Below, piece after piece: positions 1-5,580 of a stretch of 13,621 nt of DNA (position 1 is its first letter; each line of letters opens with the position of its first letter). Source of the stretch: Thiobacillus sp. (GTDB lineage: Bacteria > Pseudomonadota > Gammaproteobacteria > Burkholderiales > Thiobacillaceae); the NCBI GenBank assembly GCA_020217265.1, contig JAIWOS010000034.1, positions 1 through 13,621 on the forward strand, read 5' to 3'. The notes beneath the pieces were generated by a model that did not search any database, was not told the origin of the DNA, and saw only the letters and a list, made by a program, of their open reading frames with translations. The position numbers and the translations under genes were made by a program.

Positions 1-1
1 C

Positions 2-640
2 ACCCAGCTCAAAAGCTCGCAGCGCGAGCCGGCCGTGGCGCCCAGCTGGCCCACCGACGGCCACAGCCGCGCCGCCTTCGTCGTGCGCGACAACTTTGCC
101 CACCGCCGCGATATCGAGCGCACCTACCTCGCCGCGCTGGCGCTCGCGCAGGACGAAATCCTCATCGCCAACGCCTATTTCCTGCCCGGCCGACGCTTCC
201 GCAAACTCCTGAAAAACGCCGCCGCGCGCGGCGTGCGCGTGCGGCTCCTGGTGCAGGGGCACACCGACCACCCCTTCTTCCTGGCCGCCGCGCGCGCGCT
301 GTACCGGGATCTGCTCGCCGCCGGTGTGGCCATCCACGAGCACCACGCCAGCGAACTGCACGCCAAGGTCGCCGTCGTCGATGGCCGCTGGGCCACCGTC
401 GGCTCCAGCAACATCGACCCGTTCAGCCTCTTGATGGCGCGCGAAGCCAACGTCGTCGCCGACGACCCGGCGTTCGCCCGCACACTGCGCCAGCGCCTGC
501 AAACCGCCTTTGACGCCGCCCCCGCCCTCGATGCCGCCCACTGGCAGCGCCGGCCCTGGCCGCGTCGCCTGCTGTCGTGGCTCGCCTATGGCGCGGTGCG
601 GGCGATGGTGGGGCTGGCGGGGGGCGGACGCTGGGCGTGA
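2..640 (+). CDS. clsB: Cardiolipin synthase ClsB-like, phospholipase D superfamily (3' part only)
   Basis: The reading frame is open from the first complete codon of the window, so this is the C-terminal 212 residues of a longer protein; a GTG at 35 is internal. The PLD catalytic motif HxKxxxxD is seen as HAKVAVVD (CAC at 359), followed by GSSNIDP, the usual second HKD motif of cardiolipin synthases. The sequence LAAGVAIHEHHASELHAK and the basic-aromatic tail (RRPWPRRLLSWLAYGAVR) resemble ClsB/YbhO proteins, which join phosphatidyl groups to make cardiolipin at the inner membrane. The N-terminal HKD half lies outside the window. The family is secure. The ClsB subtype rests on the tail and on single-motif context, so another PLD-type cardiolipin synthase is possible. 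The stop TGA at 638 is directly followed by the AT-rich control region of the next operon. Confidence 0.85.
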   Translation, partial: TQLKSSQREPAVAPSWPTDGHSRAAFVVRDNFAHRRDIERTYLAALALAQDEILIANAYFLPGRRFRKLLKNAAARGVRVRLLVQGHTDHPFFLAAARALYRDLLAAGVAIHEHHASELHAKVAVVDGRWATVGSSNIDPFSLLMAREANVVADDPAFARTLRQRLQTAFDAAPALDAAHWQRRPWPRRLLSWLAYGAVRAMVGLAGGGRWA

Positions 641-665
641 TATCATTTATATAAATTGTTATATC
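639..665. promoter_or_regulatory. AT-rich palindrome upstream of vapB: likely -10 region and operator
   Basis: A perfect 12-bp palindrome ATTTATATAAAT (645-656) sits within flanking GATAT (639-643) and ATATC (661-665) arms. It is an abrupt AT-rich island in very GC-rich DNA. Several -10-like hexamers overlap it (TATCAT at 641, TATAAA at 650), but no convincing -35 was found. RHH antitoxins commonly bind such palindromes to repress their own operon, so an autoregulatory operator is inferred. Confidence 0.5.
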
Positions 666-676
666 GCGAGGGCGCC

Positions 677-913
677 ATGAGCAGAACCCTGATCACCCTG
701 GATGCAGAAGCCAAAGCCTGGCTCGCGCAGCAAGCCGTACGCGAGCGTGTTTCCATGAGCGAAATCGTGCGCCGTGCCGTTGACCGCCTGCGTGCCGAGG
801 AGGAACGTCGGCGCGCGCTCGAGGCGGGTGTTGCGCGCACCCGTGGCATCTGGCGGCACGGCGACGGGCTCGCCTGGCAAAACCAGTTGCGCGGCGAGTG
901 GGACGAGCGGTGA
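677..913 (+). CDS. VapB-type antitoxin, ribbon-helix-helix
   Basis: This 78-residue protein has an N-terminal ribbon-helix-helix signature (residues 1-35: SRTLITLDAEAKAWL, then SMSEIVRRAVDRL), followed by a charged helix and a tryptophan-containing tail (GIWRHGDG, LAWQNQLRGEW) typical of the toxin-wrapping end of VapB antitoxins. The ATG at 677 is preferred to a TTG at 656 because GAGGG at 668-672 gives a correctly spaced ribosome site. Its stop overlaps the toxin start (GTGA, 910-913). This is the standard antitoxin-first layout of type II systems. It is expected to neutralise the downstream PIN toxin and repress the operon through the palindrome just upstream. The protein is assigned by fold pattern and context; no exact subfamily is claimed. 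Confidence 0.83.
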   Translation: MSRTLITLDAEAKAWLAQQAVRERVSMSEIVRRAVDRLRAEEERRRALEAGVARTRGIWRHGDGLAWQNQLRGEWDER

Positions 914-1278
914 ACCGCGTGCTGGATTCGGTCATCCTGATCGATCACTTCAACGGCGTGCCCGCCGCCACCGATTTCCTGGCGCGCTGGGCAAGCGAGT
1001 GCGCGATTTCCGCCATCACCCGCGCCGAAGTCCTGACGGGGTTCGAGGAAGCCGATTGGGCCGCGCCCATGATGCTGCTCGCCCATTTTCCGGTGCTGCC
1101 CGTAGACGCGGCCGTGGCGGACGAAGCGGCGCGCCTGCGCAGGCAATACCGCTGGAAGCTGCCCGATGCCCTGCAGGCGGCGTTCGCCATCACGCGGGGC
1201 TTGCGTCTCGTCACGCGCAACACACGCGATTTCCCGCCGGCGCGTTTTGGCTTCGTCGAGGTTCCGTACCTGCTGTGA
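910..1278 (+). CDS. vapC: VapC toxin, PIN-domain ribonuclease
   Basis: This 122-residue PIN-domain protein carries the expected acidic active-site set: Asp6 (VLDSVILIDHF), Glu40 (ITRAEVLTG), Asp86 (KLPDALQAA) and Asp107 in TRNTRDF. VapC toxins are magnesium-dependent RNases that cut tRNA or rRNA and arrest growth unless bound by VapB. The start is taken as GTG 910, which overlaps the antitoxin stop by four bases. A GTG at 898 would only add four residues and lacks family support. There is no independent ribosome site, so translation is probably coupled to the antitoxin. All catalytic residues are present, so the toxin appears intact. A 10-bp inverted repeat follows the stop. Confidence 0.9.
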   Translation: MNRVLDSVILIDHFNGVPAATDFLARWASECAISAITRAEVLTGFEEADWAAPMMLLAHFPVLPVDAAVADEAARLRRQYRWKLPDALQAAFAITRGLRLVTRNTRDFPPARFGFVEVPYLL

Positions 1279-1284
1279 GAGGAC

Positions 1285-1333
1285 TCAGGGCGGCAATCCT
1301 TTGCCGGCGCTGGCTACACCCGCGCCGCCCTGA
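1285..1333. terminator. Inverted repeat between convergent genes, possible weak terminator
   Basis: TCAGGGCGGC (1285-1294) and GCCGCCCTGA (1324-1333) form a perfect 10-bp GC-rich stem with a 29-nt loop. It sits at the convergent 3' ends of vapC and the metallopeptidase gene, overlapping the last codons of the latter. There is no T run on either strand, so classical intrinsic termination is not shown. It may slow polymerase or protect 3' ends. Confidence 0.35.
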
Positions 1334-2174
1334 ACGTATCGCACTGCCCCGGGTCGCCCGTCTGCATGCCGCGCGTGAACCAGCGCATGCGCTGTTCCGA
1401 TGAACCGTGGGTGAACGACTCCGGCACCACGTAGCCGCGCGCCTGCTGCTGCAGGCGGTCGTCGCCCACCCCGGCCGCCGCCGCCAGCGCTTCCTCGGTG
1501 TCGCCCGGCTCCAGAATCTGCCGCTGCGTGTTCGCGTGGTGCGTCCACACCCCCGCGAAGCAATCGGCCTGCAGTTCCATCTTCACCTGCAGGGCATTGC
1601 CTTCGGCCTCGCCCGCGCGGCTGCGGGCGGCGTGGACTTTTTCCGAAATGCCCAAGAGCGTCTGCACGTGGTGGCCCACCTCGTGCGCCACCACGTAGGC
1701 CTGCGCGAAATCGCCCGGCGCGTCGTGGCGGCTTGCCAGATCGTTGAAAAACGCCATGTCCAGATACAGCTTGTGGTCGCCCGGGCAATAAAACGGCCCC
1801 ATCGCCGCGCTGGCGTGGCCGCACGCCGACTCCACCGCGCCCGAAAACAGCACCAGCTTCGGCTGTTCGTAGCGCCGGCCCGAGCCCCGGAACAGCCCGC
1901 CCCACACGTCTTCCGTGTCCGCCAGCACCGCCGACATGAAATCCTTCAGCCGTTCCTCTTCCGGGCTCGAAGGCGCCGGCTGCGCGGTTTCCTGCGGCGC
2001 GCCGGTGAGCCCCCCGGCCTGGTTCAGCACCACCGACGGGTCCACCCCGAAATACATCGCCACCAGCGCCAGCACGATCGCGCCGATACCGCCGCCCGCC
2101 AGCCCTCGGCCGGAAACCCGCATCCCGCGCCGGTCTTCGATGTTCTCGCTGCGTCGTCCGTGTTCCCAGCGCAT
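1314..2174 (-). CDS. ypfJ: Membrane-anchored neutral zinc metallopeptidase (YpfJ family)
   Basis: A 286-residue protein of the putative neutral zinc metallopeptidase family (E. coli YpfJ). The N-terminus MRWEHGRRSENIEDRRG is a family signature. A single membrane segment follows at about residues 29-44 (GIGAIVLALVAMYFGV). The peptidase domain then has HEVGHH at 164-169 (zinc-binding HExxH) and ELQADCFAG from about 200, supplying the third ligand. Start choice: ATG 2174 has AGGAG six to seven bases upstream; an upstream in-frame codon at 2243 lacks such a site and adds a non-family leader. The active site probably faces the periplasm. Substrate and physiological role are not established for this family. 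It is transcribed away from the phd-vapC operon, sharing the 2175-2318 intergenic region. Confidence 0.9.
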   Translation of the reverse strand: MRWEHGRRSENIEDRRGMRVSGRGLAGGGIGAIVLALVAMYFGVDPSVVLNQAGGLTGAPQETAQPAPSSPEEERLKDFMSAVLADTEDVWGGLFRGSGRRYEQPKLVLFSGAVESACGHASAAMGPFYCPGDHKLYLDMAFFNDLASRHDAPGDFAQAYVVAHEVGHHVQTLLGISEKVHAARSRAGEAEGNALQVKMELQADCFAGVWTHHANTQRQILEPGDTEEALAAAAGVGDDRLQQQARGYVVPESFTHGSSEQRMRWFTRGMQTGDPGQCDTFRAARV

Positions 2175-2245
2175 GGCAGTCTCCTGGTGAAGTTGAATGC
2201 TTGCCCCGGCGCGCGCATTCAGCGCCCATGGGATTTGAGCCATTC

Positions 2246-2251
2246 ACTATA
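2246..2251 (-). promoter_or_regulatory. Possible -10 element of the metallopeptidase gene
   Basis: Read leftward the hexamer is TATAGT, five of six to the sigma-70 -10 consensus, about 72 bp upstream of the start at 2174. No good -35 was found at 16-18 bp, so this is tentative. Confidence 0.3.
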
Positions 2252-2265
2252 CGGTATCCAGGGTT

Positions 2266-2294
2266 TTGACAGGGCTATCTAGCCAGACTAGACT
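2266..2294 (+). promoter_or_regulatory. Sigma-70 promoter of the phd-vapC operon with overlapping operator
   Basis: TTGACA (2266-2271, perfect -35) is followed after 17 bp by TAGACT (2289-2294). An inverted repeat TCTAG-ccaga-CTAGA (2278-2292) overlaps the -10, placed as expected for an antitoxin operator. Binding there by the Phd-family protein would occlude polymerase. Promoter elements are seen directly; operator function is inferred. Confidence 0.7.
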
Positions 2295-2318
2295 AACCCT
2301 GCCAAAAGGAGGAACGCA

Positions 2319-2564
2319 ATGCCATCCGTCAACATGCTGCAAGCCAAGTCCTCGCTGTCCCGTCTGGTCGAGGCCATCGAGCAGGGGCGGGAACGCGAGA
2401 TCGTCATTGCGCGCAATGGTCGCCCGGCTGCCCGGCTGGTGCCCGTGGACGCGCCGCCGCCCGGCAAGCGCATTGGCGTCGCCAAGGGCAAATTCGAGGT
2501 GCCCGACGATATCGATACCCACAACGACGAGATCGCCCGCATCTTCCACGGTGCGCGCGATTGA
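2319..2564 (+). CDS. Phd/YefM-family antitoxin
   Basis: An 81-residue protein. The N-terminus MPSVNMLQAKSSLSRLVEAI and the stretch EIVIARNGRPAARLVPVD (residues 27-44) are the hallmark of the Phd/YefM fold, whose N-terminal half binds DNA. The C-terminal part (GKRIGVAKGKFEVPDDID) is the region that usually threads into the PIN toxin cleft. A near-perfect ribosome site AAAAGGAGG at 2304-2312 lies six bases before the ATG, much stronger than the toxin's own. That fits the need to overproduce antitoxin. The stop overlaps the toxin start as TTGA (2561-2564). It likely autoregulates through the inverted repeat over the -10. Confidence 0.9.
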   Translation: MPSVNMLQAKSSLSRLVEAIEQGREREIVIARNGRPAARLVPVDAPPPGKRIGVAKGKFEVPDDIDTHNDEIARIFHGARD

Positions 2565-2947
2565 ACGTCCTGCTCGACACCCACGTGGCCCTGTGGGCCA
2601 TTACAGACAGCCCCAGGCTGCCCGGCCGGGCCCGCGAGATGATTGAATCGCCCAGATCAACGGTGTGGATCAGCGCGGCCAGCCTCTGGGAAATCGCCAT
2701 CAAACATGGCCTGGGGCGGGGTGAAATGCCGGTTTCCAGCCAGGAGGCGCTGCGTTATTTCCAGGAATCCGGCTACCGGTTCTTGCCCATCGAGCCCGAG
2801 CACACCGTCGCCATCGAGGATCTGCCGCCGCACCACGCCGATCCGTTCGATCGTATCCTCGTGGCCCAGGCGCTGGTCGAACCGATGCGGCTGATCACGC
2901 ACGATCAGGCAGTCGCGCGCTACAGCGACACCATCATCGTGGTTTGA
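2561..2947 (+). CDS. VapC-like toxin, PIN-domain ribonuclease (Phd partner)
   Basis: A 128-residue PIN protein of the branch commonly paired with Phd-type antitoxins. The motifs are MNVLLDTHVALWAI (Asp6), SAASLWEIAIKHGLGR (Glu44), HHADPFDRILVAQA (Asp94/Asp97) and LITHDQAVARY (Asp115), so the metal-binding acidic residues are complete. The start is the rare codon TTG at 2561, forced by the N-terminal family motif and overlapping the antitoxin stop. Coupled, inefficient translation would keep toxin below antitoxin. Predicted activity is RNA cleavage causing growth arrest; the target cannot be read from sequence. It differs clearly from the VapC at 910-1278, so the two modules are not a recent duplication. 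Confidence 0.88.
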   Translation: MNVLLDTHVALWAITDSPRLPGRAREMIESPRSTVWISAASLWEIAIKHGLGRGEMPVSSQEALRYFQESGYRFLPIEPEHTVAIEDLPPHHADPFDRILVAQALVEPMRLITHDQAVARYSDTIIVV

Positions 2948-2987
2948 TGTCCGCTGTGCTCCGCGCACAGAAGACACAGAAGAAAGG

Positions 2988-3015
2988 CGGCCTCGTCCTG
3001 CGGCCGGTTGTTTTT
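2988..3015 (+). terminator. Weak candidate terminator after the phd-vapC operon
   Basis: A 5-bp stem CGGCC (2988-2992) and GGCCG (3002-3006) with a 9-nt loop is followed by GTTGTTTTT (3007-3015). The stem is short, so efficiency is doubtful, but it is the only T-tailed hairpin after the toxin gene. Confidence 0.35.
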
Positions 3016-3111
3016 CACACGGCGGGACACTTGGCCCCCCGAGCTGCAATCAGGCACGCTGCCCCTTGGCCGACGGGGAATCCTTGTGCTGATGCATGAC
3101 GCCGCCTCCGG

Positions 3112-3169
3112 GTGTTGTCCAGCTGCAACAAAACAACACTTTCACCCCGGTTGTGGCGAAAAAAACAAC
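3112..3169. promoter_or_regulatory. Array of GTTGT/ACAAC inverted half-sites upstream of the porin
   Basis: GTGTTGT (3112-3118) pairs with ACAACAC (3133-3139), a perfect 7-bp inverted repeat. A second pair, GTTGT (3150-3154) and ACAAC (3165-3169), follows. The four half-sites lie roughly 45-100 bp upstream of the likely porin transcript start, the usual place for activator or repressor binding. The regulator is unknown. Confidence 0.4.
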
Positions 3170-3177
3170 GGTTTTGC

Positions 3178-3205
3178 TTGTCGAGGACGCCGGGGTCTGG
3201 ATAAT
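3178..3205 (+). promoter_or_regulatory. Candidate porin promoter
   Basis: TTGTCG (3178-3183) and GATAAT (3200-3205) are spaced by 16 bp, giving a start near 3212 and a leader of about 80 nt. An alternative -35, TTGCTT at 3174, is too far away at 20 bp. The leader contains a 14-bp palindrome AGCTCTGCAGAGCT (3237-3250), which can fold as a small hairpin. Confidence 0.5.
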
Positions 3206-3294
3206 CGGCCCTGTCCTCAAGCAATCTTGCCCGGACAGCTCTGCAGAGCTCCAAACCAACAAGGTTTAATTTTTTACTTTCTTAGGAGAAAGCA

Positions 3295-4380
3295 ATGAAA
3301 AAATCCCTGATCGCCCTGGCCGTCGCCGGCGCCGTCTCCGCCCCCGCGTTCGCTGCCACCAGCAACGTCGACATCTACGGCCAGCTGACCCTGTCGTACG
3401 ACTACATCAACACCGACACCAACGTGGTTGGCGCTGACAAGAAACTGTCGCGCATCTCGTCCAACTCCAGCCGCATCGGCTTCAAGGGTTCGGAAGACCT
3501 GGGCGGCGGCCTGGCTGCCATCTGGCAGATCGAGAACCAGCTCGACATGGACAACGGCACCAACAACCTGACCGGCGGCACCCTGGGCGCCGGCGGCTTC
3601 TCCACCGCCATGCGCAACACCTTTGTCGGCCTGAAGAGCAACAGCTTCGGCACCGTGCTGCTCGGTAAGCACGACACCCCGTACAAGCTCGCCACTGGCA
3701 AGCTGGACATCTTCGCTGACACCCTGGGCGACTACAACAACATCGTCGGCAACGTCAACGGCAGCAACAACTTCGACCTGCGCCCGGGCAACGTCGCCGC
3801 CTACATCACCCCCACCTTCTCCGGTCTGCACGGCGCCATCGCTTACGTGGCCGGCAACGAAGTGGGTAACGGCACCGCTCCGAACCAGAGCGCCTGGTCC
3901 GCCATGGGCATGTACGACAACGGCCCGCTGTTCGCCTCGCTGGCTTACGAAAAGCACAACAACCTCAACGCCACGGGTGACGATCGTGACGCCTGGAAAG
4001 CCGGCGTGGGCTATAAGTTCGGCGACGCTCAACTCGGCCTGATCTATGAAGACGCGGAAACCGTCCTCGGCGCGAACAACGTCAAGTCCCGCAAGGCCTG
4101 GTACCTGAACGGCCAGTACACGATGGGTGCTATCGTCCTGAAGGCCGCCTACGGCCGCGCTGGCGACGTCAAGACCCAGGCTGACACCTCGGCCCGTACC
4201 TTCGACCTGGGCGCGGACTACAACCTGTCCAAGCGCACCAAGATGTACGCCGTGTACCAGAAGACCAACAACGACACCAATGGCACCTACGGTCTGGGCG
4301 CTGGCCAGGGTTCGGCCCTCACCCCGGGCGCGGGCGAGGATCCTTCGGCCTTCTCGATCGGCGTGCGCCACACCTTCTAA
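3295..4380 (+). CDS. Gram-negative trimeric porin (neisserial/Burkholderiales type)
   Basis: A 361-residue outer-membrane porin. Residues 1-20 (MKKSLIALAVAGAVSAPAFA) form a clear signal peptide ending in an AFA cleavage site. The mature protein begins ATSNVDIYGQLTLSYDY, the usual first beta strand. SRIGFKGSEDLGGGLAAIWQIE and FVGLKSNSFGTVLLGKHDTPYK are conserved porin segments, and the protein ends in a terminal phenylalanine (VRHTF) that directs assembly by the BAM complex. It should form 16-stranded beta barrels in trimers that let small solutes cross the outer membrane. Ribosome site AGGAG (3284-3288) is well placed. Codons favour C-ending choices strongly, as in highly expressed genes. A strong terminator follows 38 bp after the stop. 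Substrate preference cannot be assigned. Confidence 0.93.
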   Translation: MKKSLIALAVAGAVSAPAFAATSNVDIYGQLTLSYDYINTDTNVVGADKKLSRISSNSSRIGFKGSEDLGGGLAAIWQIENQLDMDNGTNNLTGGTLGAGGFSTAMRNTFVGLKSNSFGTVLLGKHDTPYKLATGKLDIFADTLGDYNNIVGNVNGSNNFDLRPGNVAAYITPTFSGLHGAIAYVAGNEVGNGTAPNQSAWSAMGMYDNGPLFASLAYEKHNNLNATGDDRDAWKAGVGYKFGDAQLGLIYEDAETVLGANNVKSRKAWYLNGQYTMGAIVLKAAYGRAGDVKTQADTSARTFDLGADYNLSKRTKMYAVYQKTNNDTNGTYGLGAGQGSALTPGAGEDPSAFSIGVRHTF

Positions 4381-4387
4381 TTCAAGG

Positions 4388-4401
4388 CTGGCGCAAGCCA
4401 G
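4388..4401 (+). other. GNRA-tetraloop hairpin in porin 3' UTR
   Basis: CTGGC-gcaa-GCCAG forms a perfect 5-bp stem closed by a GCAA tetraloop, eight bases after the porin stop and just before the terminator hairpin. A role in protecting the mRNA end is inferred. Confidence 0.5.
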
Positions 4402-4418
4402 TTGAGATTGGATGTGAA

Positions 4419-4446
4419 ACGGGCAGCTTCGGCTGCCCGTTTTTTT
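4419..4446 (+). terminator. Strong intrinsic terminator of the porin gene (UUCG loop)
   Basis: A 9-bp perfect stem ACGGGCAGC/GCTGCCCGT closes on a TTCG tetraloop with a C-G closing pair, a very stable fold, followed by seven T residues (4440-4446). Confidence 0.95.
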
Positions 4447-4513
4447 ATGCCGCTCATGGCACAATGGGATTGATGTTCAGCACAAGATTCCAGCGCGACA
4501 TTGTGATGACGTG

Positions 4514-4731
4514 ATGACCAGCCACGCGCAACTGCGCATGGATGCTCGTGGATTCGACGAAACCAGTTGCTGGAGATCATCGAATCAGGCGAGTTGCGAT
4601 ATCGCGATGCCACCTACCTGTGGGCTTACAAGGCTTTCAGCGAACGGGCGGACAATCTGCTGTGCGCGGTTCTGGTGCTGGAAGACAGTCTGATCGTGAA
4701 AACCGTGATGCATCATTTCGAGGCGACATAG
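4514..4731 (+). pseudogene. DUF4258-like gene broken by a one-base frameshift
   Basis: From ATG 4514 one frame encodes MTSHAQLRMDARGFDET, the usual start of DUF4258 proteins (HAxxRMxxRG). The frame then runs into unrelated sequence and stops near 4693. From CAG at 4564 the adjacent frame continues the family pattern: QLLEIIESGELRYRD, then AYKAFSERADNLLCAVLVLE and LIVKTVMHHF, to TAG at 4729-4731. One base appears to be missing near 4562-4566 (ACCAG where ACCCAG would restore a 73-residue protein). No start codon with a ribosome site serves the second frame. DUF4258 proteins often sit beside small antitoxin-like genes and are suspected toxins; that is inference. A real mutation, a sequencing error or frameshifting are all possible. 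The heptamer here is not a classical slippery site. Confidence 0.72.
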
Positions 4732-4741
4732 GAGCAAGGCA

Positions 4742-4936
4742 ATGCATACGACCTATTACGACGACGACATCTTGGTGATTCGCCTGTCGGACAAACCCAT
4801 CGTGCGTGAGGTGCCTCAAGATTGGAACACGCATGTCAGTTACACCGAGGATGGCACGACGGTGGAGATCGTGTTGCTGGAAGCGCGCGCGAATGGCGCT
4901 TATCCGTTTGAATTCAAACATGCGAGAGCCGCCTGA
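4742..4936 (+). CDS. DUF2283 small protein, probable partner of the DUF4258 gene
   Basis: A 64-residue protein with the DUF2283 pattern: YYDDDILVIRLSDKPIV at residues 5-21, then THVSYTEDGTTVEIVLLEARA. The family consists of short beta-rich proteins without known enzymatic function, frequently encoded next to DUF4258 or other toxin-like genes. An antitoxin role here is inferred from that pairing. AGGAG at 4730-4734 overlaps the stop of the preceding gene and lies seven bases before ATG 4742, showing the two were one operon. Unlike its partner it is intact, so if it is an antitoxin it may now be an orphan. A terminator follows at 5012. Confidence 0.75.
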   Translation: MHTTYYDDDILVIRLSDKPIVREVPQDWNTHVSYTEDGTTVEIVLLEARANGAYPFEFKHARAA

Positions 4937-5011
4937 CGGCGGCGTCTCTGCTTGCGCTTCCATTCGGGCACCCGGGCGTAAGCCAGGTCGAGGAGGGTGG
5001 GCGGGGATCAT

Positions 5012-5037
5012 CGGGCGGGTTTGGTCGCCCGTTTTTT
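5012..5037 (+). terminator. Intrinsic terminator after DUF2283
   Basis: CGGGCG (5012-5017) and CGCCCG (5026-5031) form a 6-bp GC stem with an 8-nt loop, followed by six T residues (5032-5037). It serves the rightward DUF4258/DUF2283 transcript. On the other strand there is no T run. Confidence 0.85.
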
Positions 5038-5061
5038 CCGCTGCATGAGGCGGCGACTGCT

Positions 5062-5478
5062 TCAGCCTTCGACAATCTCGAAATCGTGCGTGATCTCGGC
5101 CATCTTGCCGAGCATGATGCTGGCCGAGCAGTATTTTTCGGCGGAGAGCTTCACCGCCTGCTCCACCCGCTTGGGGTCGAGCGACTTGCCGGTGACGGTG
5201 AAGTGGACGTGGATCTTCGTGAACACCTTGGGGTCGGTGTCGGCGCGGGTGGCGGAAAGATCGGCCACGCAGTCGGTGATCTGCTGGCGGCTCTTGCGCA
5301 GGATCAGCACCACGTCGAAGGCGGAGCAGCCGCCCAGGCCCATGAGCAGCATTTCCATCGGCCGCACGCCGAGGTTCTTGCCGCCGGCTTCGGGCGCGCC
5401 GTCCATGACGACGCTGTGGCCGGATTCGCTCTGGCCGACGAACGAAACGCCTTCGATGAGTTTGACGCGGGCTTTCAT
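5062..5478 (-). CDS. yhfA: OsmC-family protein, YhfA-like
   Basis: A 138-residue protein closely matching the pattern of E. coli YhfA, an OsmC/Ohr superfamily member. It begins MKARVKLIEGVSFVGQSESG, contains RPMEMLLMGLGGCSAFDVV with Cys51, and LSAEKYCSASIMLGK with Cys117. Both cysteines occupy the positions of the redox pair in OsmC/Ohr peroxidases, but YhfA itself has no established substrate, so peroxide reduction is only suggested. The ATG at 5478 has GAGGAA close upstream. The gene starts 12 bp after the stop codon of a stranded copy of the ydcF 3' end (5491-5555), implying that it once followed ydcF directly in an operon. It now follows hicA. Confidence 0.9.
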   Translation of the reverse strand: MKARVKLIEGVSFVGQSESGHSVVMDGAPEAGGKNLGVRPMEMLLMGLGGCSAFDVVLILRKSRQQITDCVADLSATRADTDPKVFTKIHVHFTVTGKSLDPKRVEQAVKLSAEKYCSASIMLGKMAEITHDFEIVEG

Positions 5479-5490
5479 GATGTTCCTCGA

Positions 5491-5555
5491 TTAAAACAAC
5501 AAGCGGAGTTTGTACCACAGGATGCCCAGCCACTCGTGCAGGGCGAAGGTGCTGT
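5491..5555 (-). repeat. Stranded duplicate of the ydcF 3' end (copy 1)
   Basis: 5502-5555 is identical over 54 bp to 6161-6214. Extending to 5491 gives 65 bp with three mismatches. Read leftward it encodes STFALHEWLGILWYKLRLLF and a TAA stop, matching the C-terminus of the DUF218 protein (whose own end is SQF instead of LLF). Similarity fades beyond 5555, toward hicA. It is a gene remnant and one of the two repeats flanking hicBA. Confidence 0.9.
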
Positions 5556-5580
5556 TCCAGGCTCGGGTGACGAAACGGGC

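Larger units (their letters stand above)
2948..3173. other. Non-coding region between TA module and porin promoter
   Basis: No gene is supported here. It contains a small hairpin CTGTGC-tccgc-GCACAG (2954-2970), a weak terminator-like stem CGGCC/GGCCG (2988-3006) followed by GTTGTTTTT, and a set of GTTGT/ACAAC inverted half-sites between 3112 and 3169 that lie upstream of the porin promoter. The open frames across it have no family features or ribosome sites. Confidence 0.6.

Noticed and set aside
3008..3298. 96-codon frame upstream of the porin
   Set aside because: It spans the porin promoter and ribosome site, lacks its own ribosome site and shows no family pattern.
3274..4464. 396-codon open frame on the minus strand across the porin
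   Set aside because: It is the antisense of a biased-codon porin gene, valine/glycine-rich with no family pattern, and overlaps a terminator.
4456..4472. Sigma-54-like TGGCAC upstream of the DUF4258 gene
   Set aside because: The distance to the following TTG is two bases too long and the GC element is missing.
4559..4566. Programmed -1 frameshift in the DUF4258 gene
   Set aside because: A -1 shift at ACC would restore the frame, but there is no X-XXY-YYZ slippery heptamer or clear downstream stimulator; a simple indel is more likely.
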